Assembly (NCBI RefSeq): GCF_002078875.1
Contig: NC_034410.1
Span: forward strand, 38,344,145 to 38,408,144
DNA: 64,000 bases
Source: Numida meleagris
Taxonomy: Eukaryota; Chordata; Aves; Galliformes; Numididae
Direction of reading: 5' to 3'
The notes under the pieces were generated by a model. The model was not told the DNA's origin. It saw only the letters and a program-made list of their open reading frames with translations, and ran no database searches. A program made the position numbers and the translations under genes. Shown piece after piece: positions 12,401-27,400 of the stretch; the first letter of the stretch is position 1, and each line of letters starts with the position of its first letter.

Positions 12401-15400
12401 TTGTCACCTAAAATGTTCATATTGCTGACATGACAGAATGTTATAAAAATAAATGACTGTACAATCCATTTTTCTGAGGGGAACCAATGAATTTTTTTCG
12501 TGACTCAATTATTGCCATCCTCCACACACTAATATTTGAGGTTAGTCTTTATTTAAACGATGTATTTTTAAAACATCCTGCCATCTGCAAAAATGTCAAG
12601 TTCTGTTGTTTTTAAAGAACAGCAACTAAATTAGCAGCACTTTGACAACAGCAAATAACTGAAATGGATAGAATGTCAGAAGCAACAGTAATGCATACTT
12701 GAGTGATGAAGATAATTTTGTGCAGCTGAATAAGAATCTGCTGAACAGGGTCACTGATCTGACGCACTTTCCTTTGTGATACAGCAATTCCTGCCGATGC
12801 TGTAGATGACAACACTAAAATCAGGACAGCTCATTTTACTGCCTTTACATATTAATAGTGAGCACTTTTTAAAGCCTGTAGATTTAAATATTGAGTTTTT
12901 ATGCATGACTTGCTTTCCCAGTAGTGTTAGGAACAACAAGAACAAAAAAAAGAGTAATCTAAAAACTGAAAAGGTTAGATAATGGAATTAATAATGGGTT
13001 TCAAAAGTAAATCCCTTTCTCTCATTCATTACACTAAAATTTACTTTATCTAAGAGAAAAGAAACATTAATGTACCTCACAAACAATAAAAGTTTTTTTA
13101 CACTTACTCATAAGGAAATCTAAAGATACTATAAACAGAATTTATTTTAACAAAATTTTTTTTCACAGAGTAACACACTTTTTTTTTAAGAACTTTGATG
13201 TCATGAAATTAATTCTTTTACCCCTTAGAATTCCAAGATTATATCTTATATGGACAATTTGGAGAATATTAAAATATATTTTCAAATTGCCTTGTAGTGT
13301 TGTGTGTTTCTTTACCACAGCTACTTCTTGTTTCCAATGTCTAGCACTGAGAGAAAGATGTAGAAAATTTGCAAGAAGCTGTGAGTTTTCTGAGTATTCT
13401 CTGTGTTTCATCAGAAAATTAGGACTTTCCTTTGTCAGAAATTCCTCCCCATGAGAGATAACGCTGTCTAAAGGGAGGAATAAGAATATACTGATGAAGA
13501 TTGCTGGCTTTTTTAAAGTGATATGGTAACAAGAATGAAAATTCCACTGAGAGGGAGAAATACTAAAATTAATTAGTCCACCACTAATATACTACCATTT
13601 TTTTCCTGTTGAATTTCATTCTGCGTTGACTCTAAAAAGAGTCAGAAGAAAGACATTCACAGGTTGAAGTTTTTAGGGACTAACCAGATCTGAGTTGCAG
13701 CCTGTCAGAAACTAAAGAAATACAGACAATGTAATTCTCTATGACACAGATGCATTTTAGGTACGATCAGGAAGATAAAGATATCATTTCTATTGTAAGA
13801 TTTTTTATTGCAATGCCTTTTGGCAGATAGGTTGAGAGAGGTATTACAGTTCCACATTTCTTTCTGAAGTCTCCTCTTAACCACCAAAAAGAGAAAGAGA
13901 GCATTTCCCTTGAGCAACTTAAAGAAGAATTTAGCTTCATTTTTCAGCTAGGTAATGGTGGAAGCTATGGTATAACAATCTAAAGCATGACGAGCCACAA
14001 ATAGAACAATTTTTTCTTTAGCTCTATTCATCGCATTTTCAGCTATCTGCCAACTGTTTTACCAATGATAAATTCTAACAGCAATAGCATGGTCTTGCCA
14101 TTACAGCCTTGGAATCTTCAGTTCTTGTTAGGACCCTGATAAAAACTATTTCCTCAACATGTTACCTTTTTCACTGGTTCCTATCCTGTGGTATTTGGCG
14201 TCTTTGCTGTTAATGCCTTGTGTTAAAAAACAAAAGCAAATAAATCAGTCTCCTTTCTTTTACATCTTAGATGTTTCTTTTCCTTCCTAAGAAAAATATG
14301 CTTAATACGATAACAGAAATGACTGAGCAGAACATAACATGCATTTCTCTGATCTTCAGTGTATAGAGCTTTGTTCCTTTTCTAGTATGTCAGCAACAAT
14401 AGGACTTATCAGTCTAACTGGACCGATTTCTATACCTAAAACACTTGTAATGTCTATGTGTTTCAAAACCAGCTAAAGACCTCAGTTTAGCTAGGAAATT
14501 CAGGAGTTTCCATAAAGTCATTTACTTTGGGCCACTCTACAGTTGTTGTTTTGTTGTTTTTAAATAAAGAACAGTATTATTTGGGCAATGAAAAAATGTG
14601 CCTGTGAATAGGTGGATGAGGACTTGATCAACACTTCTAAGAGCATAAAAATAACGAAATTTAAAGTACATTGGAGGATTCCAATAAATCAATATATTTA
14701 CTTGAACTTTCATTTAACAAGAAAGCAGGTTTTATTTAGATAATATCTAGATCCGGAAGCGAAGGCACCAAGTTAGACCTTATGCAAATTGTGTTGTTTT
14801 ACTCAAGAAGAAAACATTACTGACAAAAGATATCAAAATTGCCTAAATTACCCACAGGACTAAAATCATTAGCAAAGACTAATGTGTTTGTCTCTAGATC
14901 ATTATAGCTCTGACGGATTATGGCTGGATAGTTGGTTTGAAGTGTGTGTTGCTATTATGACAGCACTTATCAGTAAACAGCATTGAAAAGTGCTAAAAGT
15001 AGAGGACAAATTTTGATTTGTACTCTGCAGTGAAAATTCCTAATGCAACTTTTACATCAAAAAGTTGTGAAAAAGAAGTTAGCATGCACATGCAGTATTG
15101 TTTTTATGACGATCAATATTCCAGCTACTCAAAATAATTTTATTTCAACTATTATTTAATTCAGAGAATATTAAGTACTACAAAGTCAGAACTTAGCAGC
15201 TTACAGTATCTGAAGATTCTCAGTATGAAAGAAAAGTATCACAAATGCAAAATTTGTTTCAACAATGATGATGGATAAATATATGATAATTTACAAGAGC
15301 TCTAAGAAATATTCCTTTCATAGAAGAAATTCCAATTGCATTTAGCAGAAGCAGTGCTAGATTAACAAACATTAAAATGAGGTCATACTGATGTACTATT

Positions 15401-18400
15401 GGAATTTACATTTTTTTTAAATTCCATAACACTTTTATACAACATATTTACATCTGAAATGTCTCTGCTTTTCTATCATTTTAAAACTCACATATTAGAT
15501 AAGAACTATGAATGGAAGACTGCAGGACAGCCACTTTGTCTCTAATCTTAGTGCATACCTTGCACATGAGGCACTTTCAAGATGAGATCAAGTGGAAGTG
15601 AAGTTGAAGAAATAAAAGAGTAGATATTGTATATGCAATAGAAAAATAAAGTTTAAAAACGTGGGAATTCTTAAGTTTAATTTCAGTTAAAGTTTCATTT
15701 TGTTGCAAGCACAAAATTACCTGGTCGCAGTCTTGATCCCAGACCTTCAATACAGTCTCTATTATTAAAATAGAATAAAACAGGGACAAAAACCAAAGAA
15801 GAACACAAAACAAAGAAGAACACAGAACAAAACTGTTATAGTTATGCTTGGCATTAGAGGCTGTAGAGGAAATATTAGTATTCACTGGATCTTTCTTATG
15901 TTTCATCTAAACAAAGTCTATCCCATTTCACTAGTTTTTGACTGTTCATGTAGAAGTCATATAAAGTTTACTCTACTTGTCCAAAATAGCATGACTTCTA
16001 AGGTATAGAATATATACATATTATTTTCCTATTATATTTGACATATTTAGTTTCAAGAAGTTATGAAGAAGGATAAGGAGATAGTTTTGCTAATGTTTAA
16101 AAAGGGGCAGAGATGGAGAAAAAATGAAGGTGCTTGCTTCAGCACGCACGCAGCCATTAGGTTGCCATTACTGACTGCAACAGGACAAAAGCTGGAAAGT
16201 TATTCAGTGATAAGTGACAAACTGGATGGTTATGTTCTTAGCAAGAACATCATTGAAAGCAAAGATAAAGGACCATTTCTGAAGTGATAGGAAAAGCACA
16301 GCTAGAAAAAAAGTACACAGATGATGGTTGGGTTGAAGGTAAAGCTACAGAAATATTCCTTGTGGCCGTGTTCTTAATGGGCAATTGAGTGACTAGAATG
16401 CATGCATTGTAACAGTGATGTTGATTGCTTGACAGCTCTGTGAACTCAAGCATCAGTTTAAGCAGAGTAGTCAGTAGGAAAGATTATGTCTTAGAGATGT
16501 GAAGGCAGAACAGCCAGTTATATTCTGAAGGCAAGAAATCTGAGAGACACGCAGGTTAAAGCAGAGGCTCAGATCTCAAGGTATTGGTCAGGATGGGGAG
16601 AAGTACAGACAAGTTTCCTTCTAGTTATATAGAACTCAACTGTAGGCTTCATGGTCATAAAAAGATCTTACAGAAATGAGCTTACAGAGTTGAGCTATGG
16701 TATAAAGCTAATTTCATGATTTGTAGCATGATTTTGCAGGTATATGAATAAGTACATGCAAAGAAAAGATGTAGAATTAAAAAGACAACAGATTAGGTGA
16801 AAAAGCCATGTGCGATCCTCCTGCAAAGGTCCTTAAGAATAGTTTCAAAAGAATAGAGTCAGAAAAACACCATTTTAAGAAGATAAAGTTAGTGCCAGTG
16901 GTAAATAGCAAATCAAGAAGACAGACAGACTCTGATTTGGAAGAGGTCATTAAGTAGCTTAGTGAGAGATGTTTTAGTAATATTCCTAAAGTAAAGCTGG
17001 GCCTATGGAAACAGGGGAAAGGGATCAATGCTGGTATTATAAGGAAGATAAAGGTAAAAAGAAAACAATCAAGAGTTTTTTTCACATGTGAAAGAAAAGC
17101 AGAAATTAAGCCATAAAGAATAGTATCTACAGAATAGGAGTAGTGTCAAAAACATCAGAAAAAATAATGGTTGGTAAAGAATGCTTTTGAGGCATTTCTG
17201 AATTAATTACATTGAGAAAGGAAAGATCTTTACAGGGAGAATGGGAATGGCCATACAATATTTTGTTTTGTTTCATTTATGTTTTGGAATGAGCAGGACT
17301 TCCGAATTCCAAAAAAATTAATATTCAAGTTTGTATAGAAGCTCTACAAGAACTCAAAGGAATGTGATGTTACTTGACAATATCAAACATGTAAACACAA
17401 TTTTCTATGAAAAAACAGCTGTGTAAAAATTCAAAACCAGAATTTGGCTAATCAACTTATGTCATTTTAATGATGATGTAGCAATGTCCACTTCTAAAAC
17501 TTCATCAGTTTAATGCCAGTCCTTAAATTATTCACATAAAGCTTCTGTGTGCAAACATCCTCAAAGTCTTAAAGCAGTCTAATTATCATAGGCTGAAACA
17601 AAATGAAGTTGTAACAGTGAATAAGGAAATGTTTCATGGAGGTAATTGTGCAACTGTTCTGTTGTGAACTGACTGATTGTAGCTGATGATAACAATGACC
17701 ATTTATATAACCTATATTAAAATTATAAATCATACCTACCTAATCTGAGGTTGTCTTTCAGAAGTACCAAGGCTTTTTTTAACGATACCTGAAATGAATG
17801 TGTAAATATTATCTCTGCATTAAAAAATAATTCGACATCCATGGTCATTCTATTTCTCAGATATGATTTGAAAATAACTTTTAAAAAGCAGTGGTAGACA
17901 AACTAAATTCATATTCATTGTTTGATGAGTCAAAAATGTGCTCACATTTTAATTTCAACCCTGCAGAATTCACAGATTTTCACCAAAACAAAGAACACAT
18001 GCTGACTGCATGACAAAAGATGTATCTGGATTAGCATTAATTACTTAACTCAGTTACTGCTATCACTATAGCCACAACAACATCTCTAGACTGTGTAAGA
18101 AGATGAAATATTTACCCACTTTCTCAGAGGACCTTGGATGGGTTGTCTAAAGCTTGCTTTACCAGAGTTTTATTGCCACCATCCTACTAGTTAACTATTC
18201 AAACTTACTTCTTTAATAATTCTGCTGATTTTAAGACTTTAGAGACAAGGTTATGACCAGGTATTGGTCAAACATCCAATCAGCAATAAAACTGAACCCA
18301 AACATTTACGTCATGTATTGCATATTGCCAAAAAATATAAAAAGAGGAGTAGTATTTGATGAAATTTATTATTTATGCACTTGAAGAGTATTGTCTCAAA

Positions 18401-21400
18401 GGAAGCATTTGTCTTAAGCAACTATCTTAAGCTTAAGTCTTAAAATATTGCTATAAAACCCTTTATTTGACACTGATTTTGACCTGAGGCCACTCTATCC
18501 TACACGGTATCTCACTTTCAAAGAGGAGGAATAAATATACGCTTAAATCAAAAGATATTTAATCTAGCCAAATGTCTAAACTAAAAAATGAGGAAATTTA
18601 TTTTTCCCATACAATTAATAATTTTCAATACAAATCTCCACCTTCTTGACTATATGAGATGTTTTTCCACACTAGTAATATCACAAGCATTCCTACAGAA
18701 CAAGAACAGCGCCACACAGTCATTCAAATAGCAGCTTAAAGAAAAAAAAACATAGCAAACTTAGTAAACTTACACTATTTTTATCGCTGTTTGTATTACT
18801 TCTATAGTCATACTAGTTCTAGAACAATAGTTGCTTTCAGAGAGCAAATATTTCTGAGAATCTTAAATCTTCTTCTTGTGTTCAAACACACTTTCACTTG
18901 CGCTCTGAAATACAGTGCCTCTATTTTTCCTACTTATCTAAGATCCTCTGCCTTGAATGAAAATAAAAATCTTGGAGAAAGCTGGCTTCTGTCACACAGA
19001 ATTCACTTTAACCCATCCCTAAATTATTTACCTTTTATTTAAGTCAAACTTCTCTGCCTAAAAGGAAGACATACAGATAGATTGAAAGAAAGAAAAAATG
19101 AAATATTATTTTACTCCTTCCTCAGGTTCACAAGATAGCCATTGAAACACTGGAGTAGTTAGACCGAAAGTAGGTTTTGTACGAGTACTTGCTATACACA
19201 GTAGCAAACAATGTAGTCCCTTATAGATGTAAAGATATTTTGATTAACTTTGACACAATAGATAGGAAAATGCAGTGTCTACTATCTAGAAAGCAAATAA
19301 GGACTTTCAAAAGGAAAAGCTATGACTGTTCCTATTCATGGAATACATAATTTACCCGTGTAGGATGCAGACACAATACAAATACAAAACTAAAAGCTCT
19401 GACTGAACCTAAATAACATTGCTTGAGATAAGGATTTTGAATTACACTCAAAAGGCATTTTGCTATAACAAGAAATGTAATATATTTAGGGAATATATGT
19501 GGGAGAAAAACTGTAACAGAAGGCACCTGGCTAGAATGTTAAGTTTGAACACAGCTGTTTCCTGGTATTTTAAAAACAAGTCCCTTTTTCCAGTATTCAT
19601 ATACTAAATTGGATCTGAAATACTATACTCTTTGTTTCAAATGAATGGTCTCTACCAGTAAAGAGCTCATATCCAAATTTTCTTGGTCAGTTACTTGATT
19701 GACTACATTTGACTTGCAAATCTGCCAGCTTATATTTACAAGCGCATGGTACTACACACCAAAGAGACTGTCTCACCACTCACTCACTGTACATGGCAGA
19801 GATGTAGTATTTTCTGATTCGTATGCTAAAGTTAAGAAAATATATATTAATGTTAAAATTTACCAAAGAAAACTAGAAATCATGTTGCAGAACATCACTA
19901 AACACCAGTCAACACCCTTCAGCTCCTTTACTATTACTTATAATGTTAAACCCCACTGAGCAGCTACAGCAGGGAGAGAAGTCTCTTCATGTTAGACATT
20001 GTGAAAACACGTTGGAATAATGTCATCGTTAACTAAGGACAAGGAGATTGAGACATCTAAAAGCCATTACAACACATATTCACATGTGTATACATGCATC
20101 CATCACACACTACTGGCTTTGGTTATAATCCTTTGTCTTTTGTGTGAGTGTTACTCTAATCAGACTATGCCAGACAGAGAGTAAGAAAAAACAGATGTGT
20201 AGGAAAGTTAACTAGCATAAGTCATGGAGCACACAGTAAATTCTGATGTTTCAGCCCAGGATGTTAACTGGATCGTATTTCCTTTTACCATGGTTACTCC
20301 TTTACTATGGATGGGAAGAACAAGGCAACGTATGTTTTGTTCAAATGCTCCACAAGAGGGAATTTCTCAGTTGATTATCTCCTGGAAAATGAAACATAAA
20401 TCCTCCATGTCTTTCTTCTTTTATGCCCATCATTGCTAGGATGTGAAGACACACAAAATCCAAAGATTTTGATTATCACAAGCCTTCCTGTTCTTAATAG
20501 CTCTGTGAAGATCCCTTGAGGACATTTTAAAAAAATCAAATGAGTCACCAATAATTTTTCTGAGTGGTACTTCAGTCTTTAATAGATTATGTAATAAAAG
20601 TAACTTCATAGTATTCACTGACATCAGAACAAATAATCAAGACACATTCCAATACAGTTCAGTATTTCCTTTTGCAGGCATCTAATCATGTAATTTCAAT
20701 AAAAGAGCTTAGAATGTGATAAGAGTTGAGAAAAACTTGGAAAGATGGAAACTTTTGCTTTGGCTTTCACTTTGCTGGTATTTAAAAAAAAAAAAACTCT
20801 GAAAATACTTTTAAGTGTAGTCACTGATAGGAAAATTAAATCAAGATTTAATAGTTACAGATCATCTCCCTGAAAGAACACTGTCTTAATTAAAGAAGCA
20901 GTATCTTCTCAAGTCATGAAATCCACCACAAACTGTAACTGTTCTGAGTAATAATAAAAAAAAGCTCTGTGATCAGAGAACTTGCAAGACACAAGCCTGC
21001 AATTAAGTGCAAATCATAAATGAAACTACTAGCTCCAGACAGCAGCTGACATTACTGAATAGGTATTTATTTCCTACTAAGTTTGTTGTTGCTCTCAAAA
21101 ACAGTTAAATTCAGAGCTAAGGGATGACTACTTCAGTGCCCATTATTTGCTGTGTACAATATGTACAATTCTTATACTGAGAGTATCCTAGTCTTGGAAG
21201 TCTCTAGTCACTGAACTTTTCACTTCTTTTAGCATTACCTGCACAAGACGCAAGTTCTAGCACTGTATAAATAAGTTTTTCAAAACACTCAAAGAAGTCC
21301 AAAGGAGAGTCTTAGAGAGTTATTCCACTAGAATATTCTGGCAGATCCGTGGTCTCTTACACAGGAATTCTGAATACAATGTGATTACAGAAATTTTGTC

Positions 21401-24400
21401 AAGAAAAAGGAGTTGAGAATCTCAGTTTCTTTGATTACTGGTCACAAGCCATAAAGATCAAAGATTCCTCCAAATATTAGACACACAAACTGTATGAGGT
21501 ACCAGAAAAACTCCTTAGCAAGATACAGAACAATGACAGGACTGGGCATTGAGCCTTCTAGCCTCATGAAAAGCTAGGAGCTGAACAATTTTGAAATTGA
21601 TCTGTTGAATGCTTATCTTTTTTATTGCGAGGAAGGTCAAAGGACAATTACATACACCTACTTGGGAACTAGGGTTTTCTAATAGCATATTTTGCAGGCA
21701 ACTAGTCTTCCCATGCCTTTTAGAAGCATTATTTACAACAGTACATTGTCCTTATTGCAGTGCAAGTGAACATGACTCAAGGAAAGAAAAAAATTTTTCC
21801 AAAAGGTCTTCCCAGACATAGACACTTAAATTCTCTCTCACTCAACTGACATACTAGCTCTAGTGAACTACTATTCACTAGAATATATCACTTATTTTCT
21901 TGTTGTTTGTTTTTACCAGTAGAAATGCAGTATAGTTACACTGTAAATAAAAGCAAATAAAGAAAAAAATATGACAAGTTAAGGTGTAGTTGGGAAACTT
22001 CTTAATTTTAAAATAAGAAAAAATACACAAATGATAAGCTGCTATCATCTCATCACTCTTTGCTGATTTTTGACTCTGTGTCTTTATCCTCTGTTCCTTT
22101 ATCAAATTATAAGGACTTCAAGGGGGGGGGGGAGGGGAATACATCTTCCACTGCTGCCTCTATGCATCTGAAATGTGCATAATCTGCTCCTGTAGAGTTA
22201 ATCATGTCAAGGAGCATGAAACTGTTATTCAGAATCTATACAGACTGCATCTGTCAATTCTAGGAATTGCTAAAGAAAGTGATCTTGTGGAACTACATTT
22301 TCTAAACTAAGAAAAATAGTCTTTTTCTTAAAACATTACTAAAAAGCAGAAGATACGCAAAGTTATTAAAAAATGCTGTTACAATTTTTGGACTATAATA
22401 AAGCAAACCATTTGCATATCAGTTTCTGTACCACTGAACAAAACAGCACAGCACATCTTTTTAAAAATAGCACCTAGTTCAAAATTAGAGGGATATTTTT
22501 CTACATTTACAGATTATGATCATAATCAATACACCTGTAATTTATACTCATATTTTCCTGTTAGCACTTAGTGAGTTAGTTAGATGAAAGTTGGTCACAT
22601 TTTCCCCTGTAATGTTGATATGACTGACAAAACTATGATAATTAATACACTGTTAGCCAATTATTAGCAATGAATGGAGCATAACCCAAGTGACACTGGA
22701 ATCTATAACAATTTTTTTAAATGCTTTCTTTTCTTTTTCCATGAAAAGAAGAAGAAACTGCCAGCATTTATTGCAATTGATCCATACTGCTAAATTCATT
22801 ATATTAAACAGAACTACAGGTGATCTAAGATGGTATGACAGCATTGCTATTTTTTGAAAAAGCAATCTTGAACTATCTATACACTAGTTAAAATGCATAT
22901 GCTTCGAGGAATATGTGCAACAAGTTCTGGAAATGCTGACTTCAGTTACTGGGATTAAGTGGAGCAGGTTGAATCTTTTCATTCAAAATATTGTTGCCAG
23001 CAGGGAGAAGGAGGTTGTTGTCCCCCTCGACTCAGCTCTTGCGAGGCCCCATATGGAGTACTGCGTCCAGGCCTGGGGCCCCCAGCACAAAAAAGACACG
23101 GAGCTCTTGGAACAGGTCCAGAGGAGGGCCACTAAGATGATCAGAGGGCTGGAGCACCTCTCCTATGTGAAGAAAGGTTGAGGAAACTGGGCTTGTTTAG
23201 CTTGGAGAAGAGAAGGCTCCGGGAAGATCTCACTGTGGCCTGTGAAGGGAGTGTATAAACAGGAGGGGGAATGATTGTTTATGAGGGTGGATAGCGATAG
23301 GACAAGGGGGAATGGTTTTAAACTGAGACAGGGGAGATGTAGGCTAGATATTAGGAGGAAGTTTTTCACTCAGAGGGTGGTGACACACTGGAACAGGTTG
23401 CCCAAGGAGGCTGAGGATGCCCCATCCCTGGAGGCATTCAAGGCCAGGCTGGACGTGGCTCTGGGCAGCCTGGTCTAGTGGTTGGCGACCCTGCACTCAG
23501 CAGGGGCCTTGAAACTTGATGATCTTTGAGGCCCATTTCAACCCAGGCCATTCTATGATTCTATGATTCTATGATTTCATTAAATCAGTGGAAATCGGGC
23601 AAGAGAATATGACAAGCATCTGAGAATCTTTTTGTGTCCAGATCTTAACAGAGAAAAATCAACAAATAAATCATTATTGCTAACACTGGGGGTGTGACAA
23701 GTTGTAAACTACATAGAGATTTCCAATGTCTCCATACAATGCTGAGCTAGCCCTCAAAGAATTCAGTTTTTAGGTGTCACACAATGTGTTATTCTTCCTA
23801 ATAAACACAAAAACAGAACATTTCACCTGTAGGCTGCTGCTCTTCAAGCGATTCCTTCTGTGCAGCCTCCTCTCAATATCACACTATGCCCTTCCCTATC
23901 TGGTAACCTTATGCTGTTACAGTCCTAGCACAATAGAGCAACAAAAAATTCACCAAGAAAATTTTGGTAATAAACTGTAGGCTGAGTAGCCATACATCCT
24001 CCAGCCTACAGAATGGTAGGCTATCCAGTTAAAATTATAAAATGATGTTAATGGATTTTAAGTAGAATTCACTTATGTGCTCTGCAGTAATAGCTAGACA
24101 GTTGGTTAACAGCAGTCATATTTCTTCAGTACCTGGGTCAAAATCTGAAGGAAATCCAGCTAGTGAATAGCACTACAAACAGATTAAGTTATTTTATGGT
24201 TTTGAAGCCTGGAACTTTGTACCAATAAAATTTGCTAATCCCTTCACACGTAAAAGGACATTTTAAAGGATCCACAGATTTTCTGTCAGAACCTCATGGT
24301 ACTGATGGAATTCTTTGATTTTCTTGGTTCTAATATCACTGTTTTTCTAGTAGAAGATGTTCTTTAATTTCCTCTAACATGATCAGAATCCTACCTCATT

Positions 24401-27400
24401 TAATAATAATTATATCACAGTAGATCACAGTTTAGCAGGCAGCCTACAGGGATTACTGATGTCACTTTTTTTCATATTTTGAGTATAATCCAAAATCTAT
24501 TACTTAACACTCAGCATAGCTGATTCCTAACTGTTTGCCATAAATAAAGGCAGAATGAATGCCGTGTTTTGTCATATAACACCTTCCTAATTCAAATCTA
24601 AATTTTAAGCTTTCCTGCATTAGCATTCAATGAATGCACCTACACAGCTAAAACTTGCCTATTTCAACTTTTTTTTTTCCATCCACTAGCAGGGCACTCC
24701 ATTTTTCATATGCATAAAATTATTGTTACTGAGACAAAATTTTTCACATTGTTTGGCTTCTGTTTCTTATCAGCCCCAATTATCTTATGCTTCAAATCTA
24801 AAAACAACTTCATTGTGAAGTTTCTCAATAATATTCCAGTTTCCATAGCCATTATTTGAAAATACAGGCATGAGCAACATAAAGAAAATGTGATGTAAAA
24901 TGTGTTATACTGGAAACGCATGCTATAGAGGTAGAATTATTTTAGTTTTCCTTTACTTAGGACTCATAACAGCTGGTGAACTTGCAATGAAATACCCTAG
25001 CATTTTAGAATTAATGACTATTTTACTATTAGAGAGTACTGAACCCTCTCATTCTTAAGATTTCTTACCAAAAGCAGACTCTCTCAAATGACTTGAACTG
25101 GAACTGCTTGAGTTGTCTAATACATCGAGCTCATCATCTAATTCTGAGAACAAATCTGTAAAGAAAAATGAAAGCAAAGCAGTTTTTAACCCACCTCTGA
25201 GCAGTACAGTAGTATTTCTGATGCTTTTTTTGCTAACAGCTACCTTTCTCAGAGTTCTCTAAACTGCTGTTGTCCTCCACCAGGATTTCTTCGTATGTTC
25301 TCTTCTCATCTTTCCTACACGTAGACTGACAATTCTCTGCCAGAACATCAACGTTTTCTGAAAAATCACTTTTGCAACTGGCTGTTCCACTGGTGCTGCC
25401 TTGAAGTCTCAACTTGTAATAATGTTTCTGACAACAAAGAGCAAAAAGGAAATGTTACACACTGTTCTTATACAGCACCCATTAGAAAACCTGCAAATGA
25501 AAGAGTCACGAGTGTATCTACACATGCATAGGAATGCACTTTTAGTTCCTACTTAGCTGTCAGTCCAGGACTAGATGGTGCCATGTTTAGTCACTAATTT
25601 AAAATTTGGAGCAAAACCTTTCAAATCTTTCATCTAAGCAAATTATTCAGAGCCTTCACATAAAAGGCACCTCTGTTCCTAATGAAGAAAAATTAAAAAT
25701 TGAAACAAATGCCAAGACACAAAGAAATTCTGAACACTGCAAAAATAAATGACTAGATAAAGACAGTGGGATCCCATATACAACCTATGGGAAATTTGCT
25801 TAATCCTATTTTAAATAATAACGAGCAACTGATTTCTGGACAACACAAAACCTGCACAGCAGTCAAGATGGTAGTAAAATATGAAGCGAACTTGATGTGA
25901 TGGGATGTGATGTCACAACAGAGAGATTCCCCAAGGCTGAAATGACCAAATGCTGATTGGCATTACCAAAGCATGGCTAAGAAAATCAAAACATGGAATA
26001 TATGTAGGTCACTCCAAAATAATGTCTCCTATTTATTTCCATGGAAACCACAACAAAGAGCCCAATAACATTATTTGATAGAGCAAATTCTCAGCTACAA
26101 AACACTATTTTTCAACACAGTCACCACCTTTAGGTGTATGTTTTCATCAGCAATGAGCAAGAGCCTGCATGCTGTGCTCATGAAAACCTGCACCAGCAGA
26201 AGTGACCCACAGTCACTGTCACCACTGCTGAAATGCACCACCCACCACCTCACTGTGCTCATATCCACTGTTTGGTCTCCAGAAACATTCAGCAAGTGTC
26301 AAAGGATGTCTATGGGTGCAATTTTTTCTACATGGAGGAATTGAGTGACACCTCTTTGTTTTATCTGCACTTCCATGTCAGATGCCATAGTGTCTGACTG
26401 CCCCTCTGCTGCCATCTGTCACACGGCAACAACATGTAACAGAATATTGGTTGGAAGGCTCAGCCTCTACTGCCATACACCTCTCACGTTGTGGGCCAAC
26501 ATAATAAAAAGGGAGGCATTACTTTCAGGGCAGCTCTGCCAGTCACATTTAAGTACTAAATCTCGTCTGTAGCAAAGGGTTCTTTAATGAATATAAAATT
26601 CTACTTCTGCTGCTACCTTTGTTTATAGTTTTTTTCTGGAAGGAATAATGACACTTGATCCTTGTTATTTCTCCTGTTTGAATGCAACAAATTTTGAAAG
26701 CAGACTGCTTTTATGACCTCTGTGTATATTATTCCAGGACTTCTCATATTATTGCTGTTGTGCATCAATAAATTAATGCTTCTTTTAGTAAGGCCAGTGC
26801 AAAGCGTGATAAAGAACAAGAGATAAATTATGCAAATCTATCAGGTTAAACAAATGACTATCTTTAATATTAAGGTAATTTCAGGATATAATACATTTCT
26901 AAATAAGTCTATTCTTACCAGGTGTGTCAATAGCAATTTGGACTGTATCTAACACAATTTTGTCCCCCTGTCAGTCCTATGAAGTATTTCTACCTTACTG
27001 GGACACAGCAGAAGGCACATTCTGAAAACCCTTATATCTTATCTGTGCCCAAGCCAGTGCTCATAAATATATATATAACAGAAAAGTTGTACTGAACTTG
27101 TTAAGTACTTTGAGTGTTTATTAAATTGAAAATGGGTAGTGAGCAAAAATTTTCAGGATCCCTTTTGACCTTGGTCCTAAATTGTTGAGCACAGTCGCTG
27201 AATTCCAATGACAGTCTAGATGGAATGTGAATTAAATGTGCAAAGACTGTGATACATGCATATAATGTAACATTACAGCATACATACCATATACAAAGTT
27301 GCATCAGGGCAAGTGACAGATTTTATAGACAAATTTGACAAACTGAAGAAAGTGAAAAAAACCCCTAATTTTAAACATGAAAAATGCAAAGATCTGTGCA

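Larger units (their letters stand above)
17789..25068 (-). other. NEK10: NEK10 intron, 7.3 kb
   Basis: It contains one antisense CR1 3' fragment (22988-23575) and a G11 run (22122-22132). The remaining AT-rich sequence has no recognisable gene or RNA. Confidence 0.85.

Noticed and set aside
13230..13350. Exon-like stretch on the minus strand after a CTTTCTCTCAG acceptor ([13 protein letters not shown])
   Set aside because: It slightly resembles a human NEK10 segment, but the frame required by neighbouring exons hits a stop and no phase-matched donor follows.
15577..15906. 109-codon minus-strand frame
   Set aside because: It overlaps the 38-nt NEK10 exon in a different frame and runs through intron; a shadow.
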